Source of the DNA: DATBGO01 sp050011895
GTDB taxonomy: Bacteria > Actinomycetota > Actinomycetes > Streptosporangiales > Streptosporangiaceae
Direction: 5' to 3'
Length of the DNA stretch: 41,214 nt
NCBI GenBank assembly: GCA_050011895.1
Contig: JBEKIF010000039.1
Coordinates: forward strand, 1 to 41,214
Within the stretch, counting starts at the first letter, position 1. Every line of letters starts with the position of its first letter. The notes beneath the pieces were generated by a model. It saw only the letters and a list, made by a program, of their open reading frames with translations. It ran no database searches and was not told the DNA's origin. Position numbers and translations under genes: made by a program. Positions 1-6,760 of the stretch are shown piece after piece.

Positions 1-28
1 CGGACAATTTGGGACTGCAGCTGTCTAC

Positions 29-1273
29 TCAGAGGGCGGCCCGTTGGCGCATGAGAAAGTCGCGTTCGACCGCGTTGGTAGTGAGTCCGATGGCTCGGTC
101 GTACGCGCCGAGTGCCTCGTCGCGGCGACCTGCTCGTGCGAGAAGGTCGGCGCGGGCAGCGTGGTAGGGCTGGTAGTCGTCGAGCGTGGCGGCGTCGATC
201 TCGGCGAGCGCGGCCAGGCCCTCGGCAGGGCCGTGGAGCTCCGCGATGGCCACCGATCGGTTCAGGGCAACAACAGGGTGGGGGCGCAGGGCGTAGAGCT
301 GGTCGTACAGGGCGATGATCTGGGACCAGTCGGTGGCCTCGGCGGTGGGGGCGGCGGCGTGCACCGCGGCTATCGCTGCCTGGATCTGGAACGGTCCTGG
401 CTGGTTGCGGCGAAGGCAGGCGCGCACGAGCTCGTGGCCTTCGGTGATCAGTGTCGGGTCCCAGCGGGAGCGGTCCTGGTCGGCGAGGCGCACCATGGTC
501 CCGCAGGTGTTGCCGCGGGCGGGACGGCGGGAGTCGGTGAGCAGCATCAGGGCGAGCAGACCGGTGGCCTCCGGTTCGCCGGGCATCAGCTCGATGAGGG
601 TCCGCCCGAGCCGGATCGCTTCGGTCGATAGATCGGTTCTCGTCAGGCTCTGTCCCGACGTGGCGGTGTGACCTTCGGTGTAGATCAGATAGATGGCGGT
701 GAGGACCGCGCGGAGCCGGTCCGGGAGCTCCGCGGCGCGGGGTATGCGGTAGGAGGCGTGATTGTCGTGCAGTTTGCGCTTGGCCCTCACGATCCGTTGC
801 GCCATCGTCGCCTCAGGCACCAGGAACGCCCTGGCGATCTCATTGGTCTCGAGGCCGGCGAGGAGCCGGAGGATGAGAGCGACCTGCGTATCGGCGCCGA
901 GGGCGGGGTGCGTGCACAGGAACATGAGCCGGAGCTGGTCATCGGCGACGACGTCGACGAAGTCGTCGAGCCTGTCGAGTTCGGGATTGTGGTCAGGGTG
1001 CATGCTGTCGGTGTGGAGTCGATGGGCCGCGAGATGACGCTCGCCGCGGGTTGACTCGCGTCGCAGGCGGTCGATGGCGCGGTTGCGGGCGGTCGTGGTG
1101 ATCCAGCCGCCCGGGTTGGGCGGTGTCCCCGTCTTCGGCCACTGCTCGGCGGCGATGGCGAACGCTTCCGCCACCGCGTCCTCGGCGAGGTCGATGTCGC
1201 CGAGGACACGGATCAGGGTGGCGGTGCAGCGGCCCGCTTCGCGCCGGAAGACCTCCTCCAGCGTGTCGGTCAT
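29..1273 (-). CDS. RNA polymerase sigma factor, ECF42-like (DUF6596 C-terminal extension)
   Basis: A 414-residue extracytoplasmic-function sigma factor. Residues 1-80 carry the region 2 pattern (EEVFRREAGRCTATLIRVLGD, then GWITTTARNRAIDRLRR). Region 4 lies near 110-175 (LRLMFLCTHPAL, LRLLAGLETNEIARAFLVPE). The remaining 230 or so residues form the long TPR-like C-terminal extension typical of the ECF42 group (PYHAARADLLARAGRRDEALGAYDRAI). The family directs transcription of a small regulon, often including its own DGPF partner. The ATG at 1271-1273 overlaps the stop of the upstream DGPF gene by 4 bases, so translation is probably coupled. No anti-sigma gene is visible; ECF42 proteins are thought to be controlled through their own C-terminal domain. 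The gene is complete, ending 28 bases from the window edge. Confidence 0.9.
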   Translation of the reverse strand: MTDTLEEVFRREAGRCTATLIRVLGDIDLAEDAVAEAFAIAAEQWPKTGTPPNPGGWITTTARNRAIDRLRRESTRGERHLAAHRLHTDSMHPDHNPELDRLDDFVDVVADDQLRLMFLCTHPALGADTQVALILRLLAGLETNEIARAFLVPEATMAQRIVRAKRKLHDNHASYRIPRAAELPDRLRAVLTAIYLIYTEGHTATSGQSLTRTDLSTEAIRLGRTLIELMPGEPEATGLLALMLLTDSRRPARGNTCGTMVRLADQDRSRWDPTLITEGHELVRACLRRNQPGPFQIQAAIAAVHAAAPTAEATDWSQIIALYDQLYALRPHPVVALNRSVAIAELHGPAEGLAALAEIDAATLDDYQPYHAARADLLARAGRRDEALGAYDRAIGLTTNAVERDFLMRQRAAL

Positions 1274-1617
1274 CCTTGTGCGGGCCGGACCTCAACCGGT
1301 CCCTCGCAGGCAGCGGCTGCTTTGCCGGCCCATTCGAGGGCGGCGTCGAGATCGGTAGCTTCGATGATCCAGAAGCCGCCCATTTGTTCTTTGGTTTCGG
1401 CGTAGGGCCCGTCGGTCATCGATACGTCCCCTCCGGAGGATCGTACGACCGTGGCCGATGATGCGGGGTGCAGGCCGGCGGCGAACACCCAGGCGGCTGC
1501 CTGTTGCAGTTCGTTGTTGAACGCGTCCACCTGGGCGACCTGGCGCTGCGCGTCGGGGGTGGAGAAGTCCGGCTCGTACGTATCGTCGTGCCAGACGGAG
1601 ATCAGGTATTGCGGCAT
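1270..1617 (-). CDS. YCII-related / DGPF domain protein
   Basis: A 115-residue single-domain protein of the YCII/DGPF family. The start (MPQYLISVWHDD) and the signature near residues 70-95 (MTDGPYAETKEQMGGFWIIEA) are clear. Such proteins are genetic partners of ECF42 sigma factors; a sensory or enzymatic role is suspected but unproven. The ATG at 1615-1617 is preceded on the minus strand by a good AGAGGAG ribosome site about 8 bases away. Its stop overlaps the sigma gene start as ATGA. Together with the DUF6069 gene 35 bases upstream it probably forms one transcript. Confidence 0.9.
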   Translation of the reverse strand: MPQYLISVWHDDTYEPDFSTPDAQRQVAQVDAFNNELQQAAAWVFAAGLHPASSATVVRSSGGDVSMTDGPYAETKEQMGGFWIIEATDLDAALEWAGKAAAACEGPVEVRPAQG

Positions 1618-1652
1618 CTTGGTTGCTCCTCTTGGTAGCGGGTCGGTTCGGG

Positions 1653-2075
1653 TCAGTCGGCATGTCGTGCGAGCACCGGAACGATGATCGCCGCGGCGAC
1701 CAGGTGCAGTCCGACCAGGGCGAATTTGCTGGCGGTCGTGTCTGCGAACGCCGCCGGGAGGGCGCAGGAGATCGCCGTGAGGCCGATAGTCATCTGGACG
1801 AACCGCCGACGCGGGGCAGCGCTGCGCCTGTTCAGCAAGGCGAGGAGCACCCCTCCGATGACGGCGGCGATGAAGGTGACCTGGGGGAAGCCGGCGAGTG
1901 GGATCTTACCGTGTACGGCCAGCGGGACTCCGGCAGCCCGCAGGGCAACCGCGCCGGCAGTCGAGACCGCGGCGGCCAGGACACCGACCGAGACCGTGGT
2001 GCGCAACAGCGTGCTGGTCAACCGGGACGGGGCGTGCTCGACACTGATGTCTGGGGAGGTGGTAACGGTGGACAT
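1653..2075 (-). CDS. DUF6069-like four-helix membrane protein
   Basis: A 140-residue integral membrane protein. After a polar N-terminus it has four hydrophobic segments, roughly at residues 25-50 (VGVLAAAVSTAGAVALRAAG), 62-78 (VTFIAAVIGGVLLALL), 90-110 (MTIGLTAISCALPAAFA) and 117-136 (FALVGLHLVAAAIIVPVLA). This layout fits the DUF6069 family of unknown function. I chose the ATG at 2073-2075 (MSTVTTSPD), which has an AAGGGA-like site upstream; the reading frame continues upstream but with unlikely sequence. It lies 35 bases before the DGPF gene in the same direction, so it may be part of, or a target of, the ECF42 unit. Confidence 0.75.
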   Translation of the reverse strand: MSTVTTSPDISVEHAPSRLTSTLLRTTVSVGVLAAAVSTAGAVALRAAGVPLAVHGKIPLAGFPQVTFIAAVIGGVLLALLNRRSAAPRRRFVQMTIGLTAISCALPAAFADTTASKFALVGLHLVAAAIIVPVLARHAD

Positions 2076-2452
2076 GGTCGGTTCCCTTTCGTTGGCGGCG
2101 GTGCCCCCTGCACCACTCGGCATGTCCACGAAGAACCTGGCCCGAATCGACACCACACAGCGCGAATTCTTGCGGACTGGCCGGCAGGCGGGCTGCTGCG
2201 TTCAGCTGGCGGTGGCTAGCCTGGTGGCCGCGGCCCGGCGGGGTCCGGCGCGGGCCGAGATGGTGGTAGGTCCAGGCGCCGGTCATGGCTCCGAATGCGA
2301 GATGGCTGCGAAAGAACGGCACGGGCCCGGCGAAGTGCGCGATGCCTGCGCAGCCTCGGAGCGCCTGGCCGGCACCCGAGTGGCGCTCGCGGCCGGCAAT
2401 AGCCCGGCGTACTGGTCCCGGCCCAGGCGCAACCCTACGAACTGTGGGGTTG
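2076..2452. other. Intergenic region with no convincing gene
   Basis: 377 bases between the DUF6069 gene and the tRNA operon terminator. It must hold the promoter of the minus-strand DUF6069-DGPF-sigma unit, but no convincing -35/-10 pair stands out. A minus-strand frame near 2240-2330 reads like protein (PFFRSHLAFGAMTGAWTYHH) but has no good start or recognisable family, and may be a decayed gene fragment. Confidence 0.5.
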
Positions 2453-2480
2453 CCAGGTCGGCCTGATGAGGCCGACCTGG
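2453..2480 (-). terminator. Hairpin terminator after the Gly-Cys-Val tRNA operon
   Basis: Perfect 11-bp inverted repeat (CCAGGTCGGCC / GGCCGACCTGG) around a 6-base loop, 13 bases beyond the 3' end of tRNA-Val(GAC) on the minus strand. There is no T-tract, which is usual for actinobacterial terminators. Confidence 0.75.
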
Positions 2481-2493
2481 CGTTGACCTGCGG

Positions 2494-2565
2494 TGGGCGG
2501 TACTGGGATTGAACCAGTGGCCTCTTCCGTGTCAGGGAAGCGCTCTCCCGCTGAGCTAACCGCCC
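2494..2565 (-). tRNA. tRNA-Val (GAC)
   Basis: Full cloverleaf on the minus strand. The acceptor stem is GGGCGGT paired with ACCGCCC, with A as discriminator. The D arm is TAGCTCAGCGGGAGAGC-like, the anticodon loop is CTGACAC (anticodon GAC) closed by CTTCC/GGAAG, and the T arm contains GGTTCAATCC. No CCA is encoded (CCG follows). It is the last gene of the Gly-Cys-Val operon and reads GUC/GUU valine codons. Confidence 0.95.
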
Positions 2566-2568
2566 GCG

Positions 2569-2630
2569 AGGCGGAAGCGGGAATCGAACCCGCGTACAGG
2601 GCTTTGCAGGCCCCGCCAGGAGTCCCCGCC
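2569..2630 (-). tRNA. tRNA-Cys (GCA), atypical: D arm apparently missing
   Basis: The 3' two-thirds is a clear tRNA-Cys: anticodon loop CTGCAAA (GCA) closed by GGGGC/GCCCT, a 4-base variable region, T arm GCGGG-TTCGATT-CCCGC, and acceptor strand TTCCGCC with discriminator T (tRNA-Cys normally has U73). The only upstream partner for the acceptor is GGCGGGG at 2624-2630, which gives a 7-bp stem with two G-T pairs. Only 9 bases (ACTCCTGGC) then lie between acceptor and anticodon stems, where about 18 are normal, so no proper D arm can form; total length is about 62 bases. The position between tRNA-Gly and tRNA-Val matches the conserved actinobacterial order. It could be a damaged gene, a truly unusual tRNA or a sequence error in a G/C-rich stretch. 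Confidence 0.7.
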
Positions 2631-2698
2631 GGGCGGGGTCCCGGAAATCGGAGAGCCGTGCGGACCGTCGGCTTGCGAGACGACGTCCGGCACCTCCG

Positions 2699-2771
2699 AG
2701 CGGACGACGGGATTCGAACCCGCGACCCTCACCTTGGCAAGGTGATGCTCTACCAGCTGAGCCACGTCCGC
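2699..2771 (-). tRNA. tRNA-Gly (GCC)
   Basis: Complete cloverleaf on the minus strand. The acceptor stem is GCGGACG/CGTCCGC with discriminator T. The D arm is GGCTCAGCTGGTAGAGC, the anticodon arm is CACCTTGCCAAGGTG (anticodon GCC), and the T arm contains GGGTTCGAATCCC. No CCA is encoded. It is the first gene of the operon and is separated from the Cys gene by 68 bases. Confidence 0.96.
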
Positions 2772-2825
2772 GTGCCTCGCCGGGGCGAGGCTGCGCAGGC
2801 CGACCGAGGCCGGCATGCGTTCAGA

Positions 2826-2853
2826 ACTGTAGCCGATCCTGGCCGGCAGGCAA
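2826..2853 (-). promoter_or_regulatory. Candidate housekeeping promoter of the tRNA operon
   Basis: On the minus strand, TTGCCT (2848-2853) and TACAGT (2826-2831) are separated by 16 bases, close to the main sigma factor consensus. Transcription would begin near 2819, about 48 bases before tRNA-Gly. This rests on motif likeness only. Confidence 0.5.
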
Positions 2854-3104
2854 ACTCACCCTGGCGGGATCAGGCGATCAGCTATCGGGAACTCGCGCCG
2901 GCCGGGGACCGCGTTCCGGCATCGGGCGAGCAGCCCAGGCGGCTCAGTGTGGTAGACCGCCTCGGCGACATGTTGGGCTATCGCCCGCAACGTCCAGCCA
3001 AAACCGCCCGCAGGGCCCGTCGTCAGCGTGAACGGATGGCTGCGAATGGTGATCCTGCTGCGCCGGTAGCGCCCTGGCGCCGCCGGGATGGCAGGCTGGC
3101 AGCC

Positions 3105-4643
3105 ATGCGAACTGTGATCGTCAGCGGCGACGCGCTCACCGTCGAGGATGTCGTCGACGTGGCATTCGGTGCCGCCGGCGCCGAACTCGGGCCTGACGTG
3201 CCTGCCCGGATGCAATCAAGCCGTGAGGTGGTGACCGCGGCGATCGCCGGAGGCGGGCCCGTCTACGGCGTCAATACGGGATTCGGCGCGCTCGCCGATA
3301 CCCGGGTGGGGGAGAAGGACCTGAGGCGGCTGCAGGGCGCGATCCTGGTATCTCATGCGGCAGGCACCGGCGAGCCGCTCGATGACCCCACGGTCCGCGC
3401 GATCCTGCTGCTGCGCGCGAGGACGCTGGCGGCCGGTTACTCGGGTGTCCGCGCTGAGCTGCCCGCCCGGCTGCTAGAGCTGCTCGCGCTCGGGCTGCTC
3501 CCCGTCGTGCCTGGCAAGGGATCGGTCGGCGCCTCAGGTGACCTGGCCCAGCTCGCGCACCTGGCTGAACCGCTGATCGGCGCCGGGCGACTACGCGGTG
3601 CCGGCGGCGGGCCGCGCGGGAGGCCAGCCGCCGAGGTACTCGCCGAGCACGGCCTTGTCCCACTCGAGCTGGCCCCCAAGGAGGGCCTATCGCTCGTCAA
3701 CGGCACCGAGCCGATGCAGGCGCTGCTCGCGTTCTCGGTGCGCGACGCGGAACTGCTGGTGCAGGCCGCCGACGTGGCCTGCGCCCTGTCGGTCGAGGCG
3801 CTGCTCGGCACCGACCGGCCATACGACGAGCGGGTCCAGGCGCTCCGGCCGCATCCCGGGCAGCTGGATAGTGCGGCCAACCTCCGCGCGCTGCTGGGCG
3901 GCTCCGCGCTGCTGGCCAGCCACCGGGACAGCCGCCACGCGGTGCAGGACGCCTATTGCCTGCGGTGCGCGCCCCAGGTCCACGGCGCGGTCCGCGACGT
4001 GCTTGCCCATGCCCGCCGGGTCCTCGAGACAGAGCTCGGGGCGGTGGTCGACAACCCGGTCATCGTCTCCGACGGCGAGGTGATGACCACGGGCAACTTC
4101 CACGGCGAGCCGCTCGCCTTCGCCGCCGACATGCTGGCCATCGCCGTCTCGGAGTTGGCCAGCATCAGCGAGCGGCGGGTGGACCGGTTGCTCGATCCCG
4201 CCTTCTCCAGGGGCCTACCGCCGTTCCTGGCGCCCGACGCAGGCACCAACTCGGGCTTCATGCTGGCGCAGTACACCGCCGCGTCCCTGGTCAGCGAGAA
4301 CAAGGTGCTCGCCCACCCGGCCAGCGTTGACACCATCCCGACCTCGGGCAAGCAGGAGGACCACGTCTCAATGGGCTGGACGGCCGTGCGGAAGCTGCGG
4401 GAGGTGCTCGCTAACGTGCGCACCTGCCTTGCGGTCGAGATCCTCTGCGCCGCCCAGGGCATCGACCTGCGGACCGGCATCGCGCCGCCGAGCAAGGCGC
4501 TGGCCGGCGTTCATGCCGCGGTGCGAGCGCGGGTGCCGGTGATGGACACCGACCGGGAGGTAGCCGAGCAGATGGCCGCTGTCGACGAACTGCTGCCAGA
4601 TATCTGCATAACGGCCGCTGCGGGCTGCGGCGGGCTCCGTTAG
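3105..4643 (+). CDS. hutH: Histidine ammonia-lyase (MIO-type aromatic amino acid lyase)
   Basis: A 512-residue protein, the normal length for bacterial histidase, which removes ammonia from L-histidine to give urocanate. The Ala-Ser-Gly triad that cyclises to the MIO cofactor is at residues 143-145 (GSVGASGDLAQLAHLAEPL). Other family marks are YGVNTGFG near 54-61, SHAAG near 83-87 and KQEDHVSMG near 420. The His in SHAAG and the Glu in QEDHVSMG favour histidase over phenylalanine lyases. I chose the ATG at 3105 because it starts the conserved region (MRTVIVSGDALT); the frame is open further upstream but runs through the tRNA genes. No other hut genes are nearby. The next gene, a class IV aminotransferase, begins 9 bases after the stop and shares its AGGAG site with it, so the two are probably co-translated. 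A different aromatic substrate cannot be excluded. Confidence 0.9.
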   Translation: MRTVIVSGDALTVEDVVDVAFGAAGAELGPDVPARMQSSREVVTAAIAGGGPVYGVNTGFGALADTRVGEKDLRRLQGAILVSHAAGTGEPLDDPTVRAILLLRARTLAAGYSGVRAELPARLLELLALGLLPVVPGKGSVGASGDLAQLAHLAEPLIGAGRLRGAGGGPRGRPAAEVLAEHGLVPLELAPKEGLSLVNGTEPMQALLAFSVRDAELLVQAADVACALSVEALLGTDRPYDERVQALRPHPGQLDSAANLRALLGGSALLASHRDSRHAVQDAYCLRCAPQVHGAVRDVLAHARRVLETELGAVVDNPVIVSDGEVMTTGNFHGEPLAFAADMLAIAVSELASISERRVDRLLDPAFSRGLPPFLAPDAGTNSGFMLAQYTAASLVSENKVLAHPASVDTIPTSGKQEDHVSMGWTAVRKLREVLANVRTCLAVEILCAAQGIDLRTGIAPPSKALAGVHAAVRARVPVMDTDREVAEQMAAVDELLPDICITAAAGCGGLR

Positions 4644-4652
4644 GAGAATCCT

Positions 4653-5477
4653 GTGACAGTGTGGATCAACGGGACGCTGCTTCCCGACTCCGAAGCCAGG
4701 ATCTCGGTCTTCGACCACGGGCTTGTGGTGGGTGACGGCGTGTTCGAGACGATAAAGGTCATCGGCGGCGTCCCGTTCGCTGTCACCAGGCACCTGGCCA
4801 GGCTCGCGCAGTCGGCCGCCGGACTGGGCCTGCCGGAGCCTGACCTAGAGGAGATCGCCGCGGGCACGCTCGCGCTTCTCGAAGCGTCGGGACGTCCGGC
4901 AACCGGCAAGATCCGGCTTACCCTGACGGCGGGCGCCGGGCCGCTCGGCTCGCAGCGCGGCGATTCAGCCCTTACCGCCATCATCGCGCTCGGCAGCCTC
5001 GGGGGCCCCGGGCCCACCTGCGATGTGGTCATGGCACCGTGGCCGCGCAATGAGTACGGCGCCCTGACCGGCCTGAAGACGACGTCCTACGCCGAGAACG
5101 TGCTGGCCTTGCAGTACGCGAGCGCCCGCGATGCGGATGAGGCCATCTTCGCCAATACGGCTGGCCACCTCTGCGAGGGGACCGGGAGCAACATATTCGT
5201 CGTATCCGGCGGGCGGCTGCTGACGCCGCCGCTGAGCGCCGGGTGCCTGGCCGGGGTGACCAGGGATCTTCTGATCGAGTGGGCGGACGCGGTCGAGGCT
5301 GACCTGGCGGCAGGCGCGCTCGCCGCGGCAGATGAGGCCTTCCTGACCGGAACGACCCGAGATGTGCAGCCAATCCGTAATGTCGACTCGGTCCCGCTGG
5401 CCGCGGCTCCCGGGCCGGTCACTGCGAATGCCGCCAAGATATTCGCGGCGAGGTCTGCCGAGAACCCCGATCCGTAG
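4653..5477 (+). CDS. Class IV aminotransferase, aminodeoxychorismate lyase-like
   Basis: A 274-residue PLP enzyme of fold type IV. It resembles PabC, which releases pyruvate from 4-amino-4-deoxychorismate to make p-aminobenzoate for folate; D-amino acid and branched-chain aminotransferases share the fold. Visible marks are FDHGLVVGDGVFET (residues 20-33), the likely PLP lysine K142 in LKTTSYAENVLA, and the cofactor loop EGTGSNIFVV near 175-184. The GTG at 4653 is preceded by TTAGGAGAATCCT, where AGGAG overlaps the stop region of hutH. No pabA or pabB is adjacent, so the substrate is inferred only from similarity. Confidence 0.8.
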   Translation: MTVWINGTLLPDSEARISVFDHGLVVGDGVFETIKVIGGVPFAVTRHLARLAQSAAGLGLPEPDLEEIAAGTLALLEASGRPATGKIRLTLTAGAGPLGSQRGDSALTAIIALGSLGGPGPTCDVVMAPWPRNEYGALTGLKTTSYAENVLALQYASARDADEAIFANTAGHLCEGTGSNIFVVSGGRLLTPPLSAGCLAGVTRDLLIEWADAVEADLAAGALAAADEAFLTGTTRDVQPIRNVDSVPLAAAPGPVTANAAKIFAARSAENPDP

Positions 5478-5525
5478 CGGCCCGGGCTGTTCCTTTTTCG
5501 GCCTGCCGCCATCCGCAATAGGCAG

Positions 5526-5945
5526 CTAGGCGCGCCAGAGCAGCACGTCAAGCTCGCCGTCGAGATCGATGAAGTCGCTTTCCAGGCCGGCCGCGATGAC
5601 CCCGAAGGTCCGGGCCAGGAACTCTGCGGTCGCGGTCAGCGGTGCCTCGAAATGCGCCTGGCCGAAGGGGGAGGACAGCGCGATGTTGAGGACGCCGTCG
5701 CCGCCATCGTCGGCGGGCCATACCCGGACGTCGCCGTCGCCCACCGCTCCGTCCAGGCCAGCTGCCAGCAGTTCCCTGGCGAAGATCCATTCCACCGGCT
5801 CGTCGGTGCCGACGTGGAACGCCATCCGGATGGCGTACGGATCGTCGGCGCTGTAGAAGAGACTCGCGACGAGCGGAACGATGCCATGTTCAGGAACTAC
5901 GAGGCTCAGGCCGAGTTCAGCTGAGACGGGTGCGCTGCTATTCAT
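5526..5945 (-). CDS. ssgB: SsgA-like protein, SsgB type (sporulation and cell division regulator)
   Basis: A 139-residue member of the SsgA-like (SALP) family, found only in morphologically complex actinobacteria. Characteristic blocks are FYSADDPYAIRMAFHVG (near 30-46), VEWIFARELLAAGL (near 51-64), GDVRVWPADDG and LNIALSSPFGQAHFEAP. In Streptomyces SsgB positions FtsZ at sporulation septa with SsgA. Length and the absence of insertions fit the SsgB branch, but SALP paralogues are hard to tell apart by eye. It is monocistronic, faces convergently to the pabC-like gene, and has a long repeat-rich upstream region (5946-6614) that is a likely site of developmental control. Confidence 0.88.
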   Translation of the reverse strand: MNSSAPVSAELGLSLVVPEHGIVPLVASLFYSADDPYAIRMAFHVGTDEPVEWIFARELLAAGLDGAVGDGDVRVWPADDGGDGVLNIALSSPFGQAHFEAPLTATAEFLARTFGVIAAGLESDFIDLDGELDVLLWRA

Positions 5946-6092
5946 GATCTAGCTTGACCTTTGCCTTGTCGTGTCCCGGAATGCCGGGCTTCGTTAATGC
6001 TGCGAGGTTATCTATCAGCTATGGCACGGCAGGTGCCGCTGAATTGTCATCGACGGATATAAGATTCCGCGATCGGGGGCACTCGTAACCTC

Positions 6093-6128
6093 GGTCACTG
6101 GTCAACAAACCAGTAGTGACCTGGTCAA
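6093..6128. promoter_or_regulatory. Inverted and direct repeats, possible operator upstream of ssgB
   Basis: GGTCACTGGT (6093-6102) faces ACCAGT-AGT-GACC (6109-6121), an inverted repeat with a 6-base centre and one 3-base insertion. CTGGTCAA also occurs twice as a direct repeat, at 6099-6106 and 6121-6128, 22 bases (two helical turns) apart. It lies about 150 bases before ssgB. A regulator binding site is plausible, but I cannot name the regulator. Confidence 0.4.
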
Positions 6129-6190
6129 ACGCTCACGGAAATTAAACACGCTTTTCGGCGCCCGATGTTCCTGTGACCAGGGACGATGTG

Positions 6191-6210
6191 CTGTGACGTT
6201 CGTCTCACAG
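6191..6210. promoter_or_regulatory. Inverted repeat CTGTGA-N8-TCACAG
   Basis: A perfect 6-bp inverted repeat with an 8-base spacer. A second TGTGAC copy begins at 6172, 20 bases before the one at 6192. The arms resemble a CRP/FNR half-site, but the spacer is 8 rather than 6 bases, so assignment to Crp is doubtful. It is about 250 bases upstream of ssgB. Confidence 0.3.
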
Positions 6211-6614
6211 GAGTTCGCCAACGTTTCGCTGCTGGCTGGCAGAAGCTCGCGGCTTGCGCGGTGATGGCACGCCGGGGGGCGTTTGGCATGGTTCGACTCG
6301 CTCACTGCGGGGGCTGTGCTGCCTCGCCATGCTATGTCCACTGTGGCAGGCCGCGCTATCCGAGACTGGAATCTACCCAGGGGAAGCAGGTACAGGATAA
6401 GCGCCAGGAAAAAATATTATGACGACAATGTCCCCATATATAAGTTTTATGCGCGTTGACCCCGGTCAGGCCCGGTACGGGAGCCCGCTGGCGGCGCCGG
6501 GCGATCGGTGAGCCGCGGGAGAGCACGACGCCGGCGGCCCGGCTGGCGCACCCGCGATGCGCTAGTCTGATTTTGCTCTGGGCGGCACGGATCGTGCGCT
6601 GGCCCGGCGGCACC

Positions 6615-6689
6615 GGGCGATTGGCTCAGCGGGAGAGCGCCTCGTTCACACCGAGGAGGTCACTGGTTCGATCCCAGTATCGCCCACCA
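6615..6689 (+). tRNA. tRNA-Val (CAC)
   Basis: Complete cloverleaf. The acceptor stem is GGGCGAT/ATCGCCC with discriminator A. The D arm is GGCTCAGCGGGAGAGC, the anticodon loop is TTCACAC (anticodon CAC), and the T arm contains GGTTCGATCCC. The CCA end is encoded (6687-6689), unlike the three tRNA genes at 2494-2771. It reads GUG valine codons, which are abundant in this genome. Confidence 0.96.
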
Positions 6690-6730
6690 GCTGGATTCTG
6701 GCGTAAGGCCAGGTCAGAGGTTCGTCATAC

Positions 6731-6760
6731 AGGTCTCATCCTACTTCGCGGATGAGACCT
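6731..6760 (+). terminator. Intrinsic terminator after tRNA-Val(CAC)
   Basis: Perfect 11-bp stem AGGTCTCATCC / GGATGAGACCT with an 8-base loop, followed by TT and no long T-tract. It starts 42 bases after the tRNA 3' end. Confidence 0.85.

Larger units (their letters stand above)
5946..6614. other. Long non-coding region between ssgB and tRNA-Val
   Basis: 669 bases without a convincing gene. It is less G/C-rich than its surroundings and holds several inverted and direct repeats (6093-6128, 6170-6211) upstream of ssgB, and an A/T-rich island at about 6408-6452. A 30-codon frame (6419-6511, MTTMSPYISFMRVDP...) begins within the island, with AGGA about 9 bases before its ATG, but nothing else supports it. 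The promoter of tRNA-Val(CAC) should lie near its right end; TAGTCT at 6563-6568 is a possible -10 element. Confidence 0.6.

Noticed and set aside
1684..2466. 260-codon plus-strand open frame
   Set aside because: It is antisense to the DUF6069 gene and its upstream region, and its composition follows from the G/C-rich opposite strand.
2493..3104. Upstream 204-codon extension of the hutH frame
   Set aside because: It runs antisense through three tRNA genes and adds sequence not found in histidases; ATG 3105 gives the normal family length.
6191..6210. Canonical CRP site
   Set aside because: Arms resemble TGTGA/TCACA, but the spacer is 8 instead of 6 bases, so I list it only as an inverted repeat.
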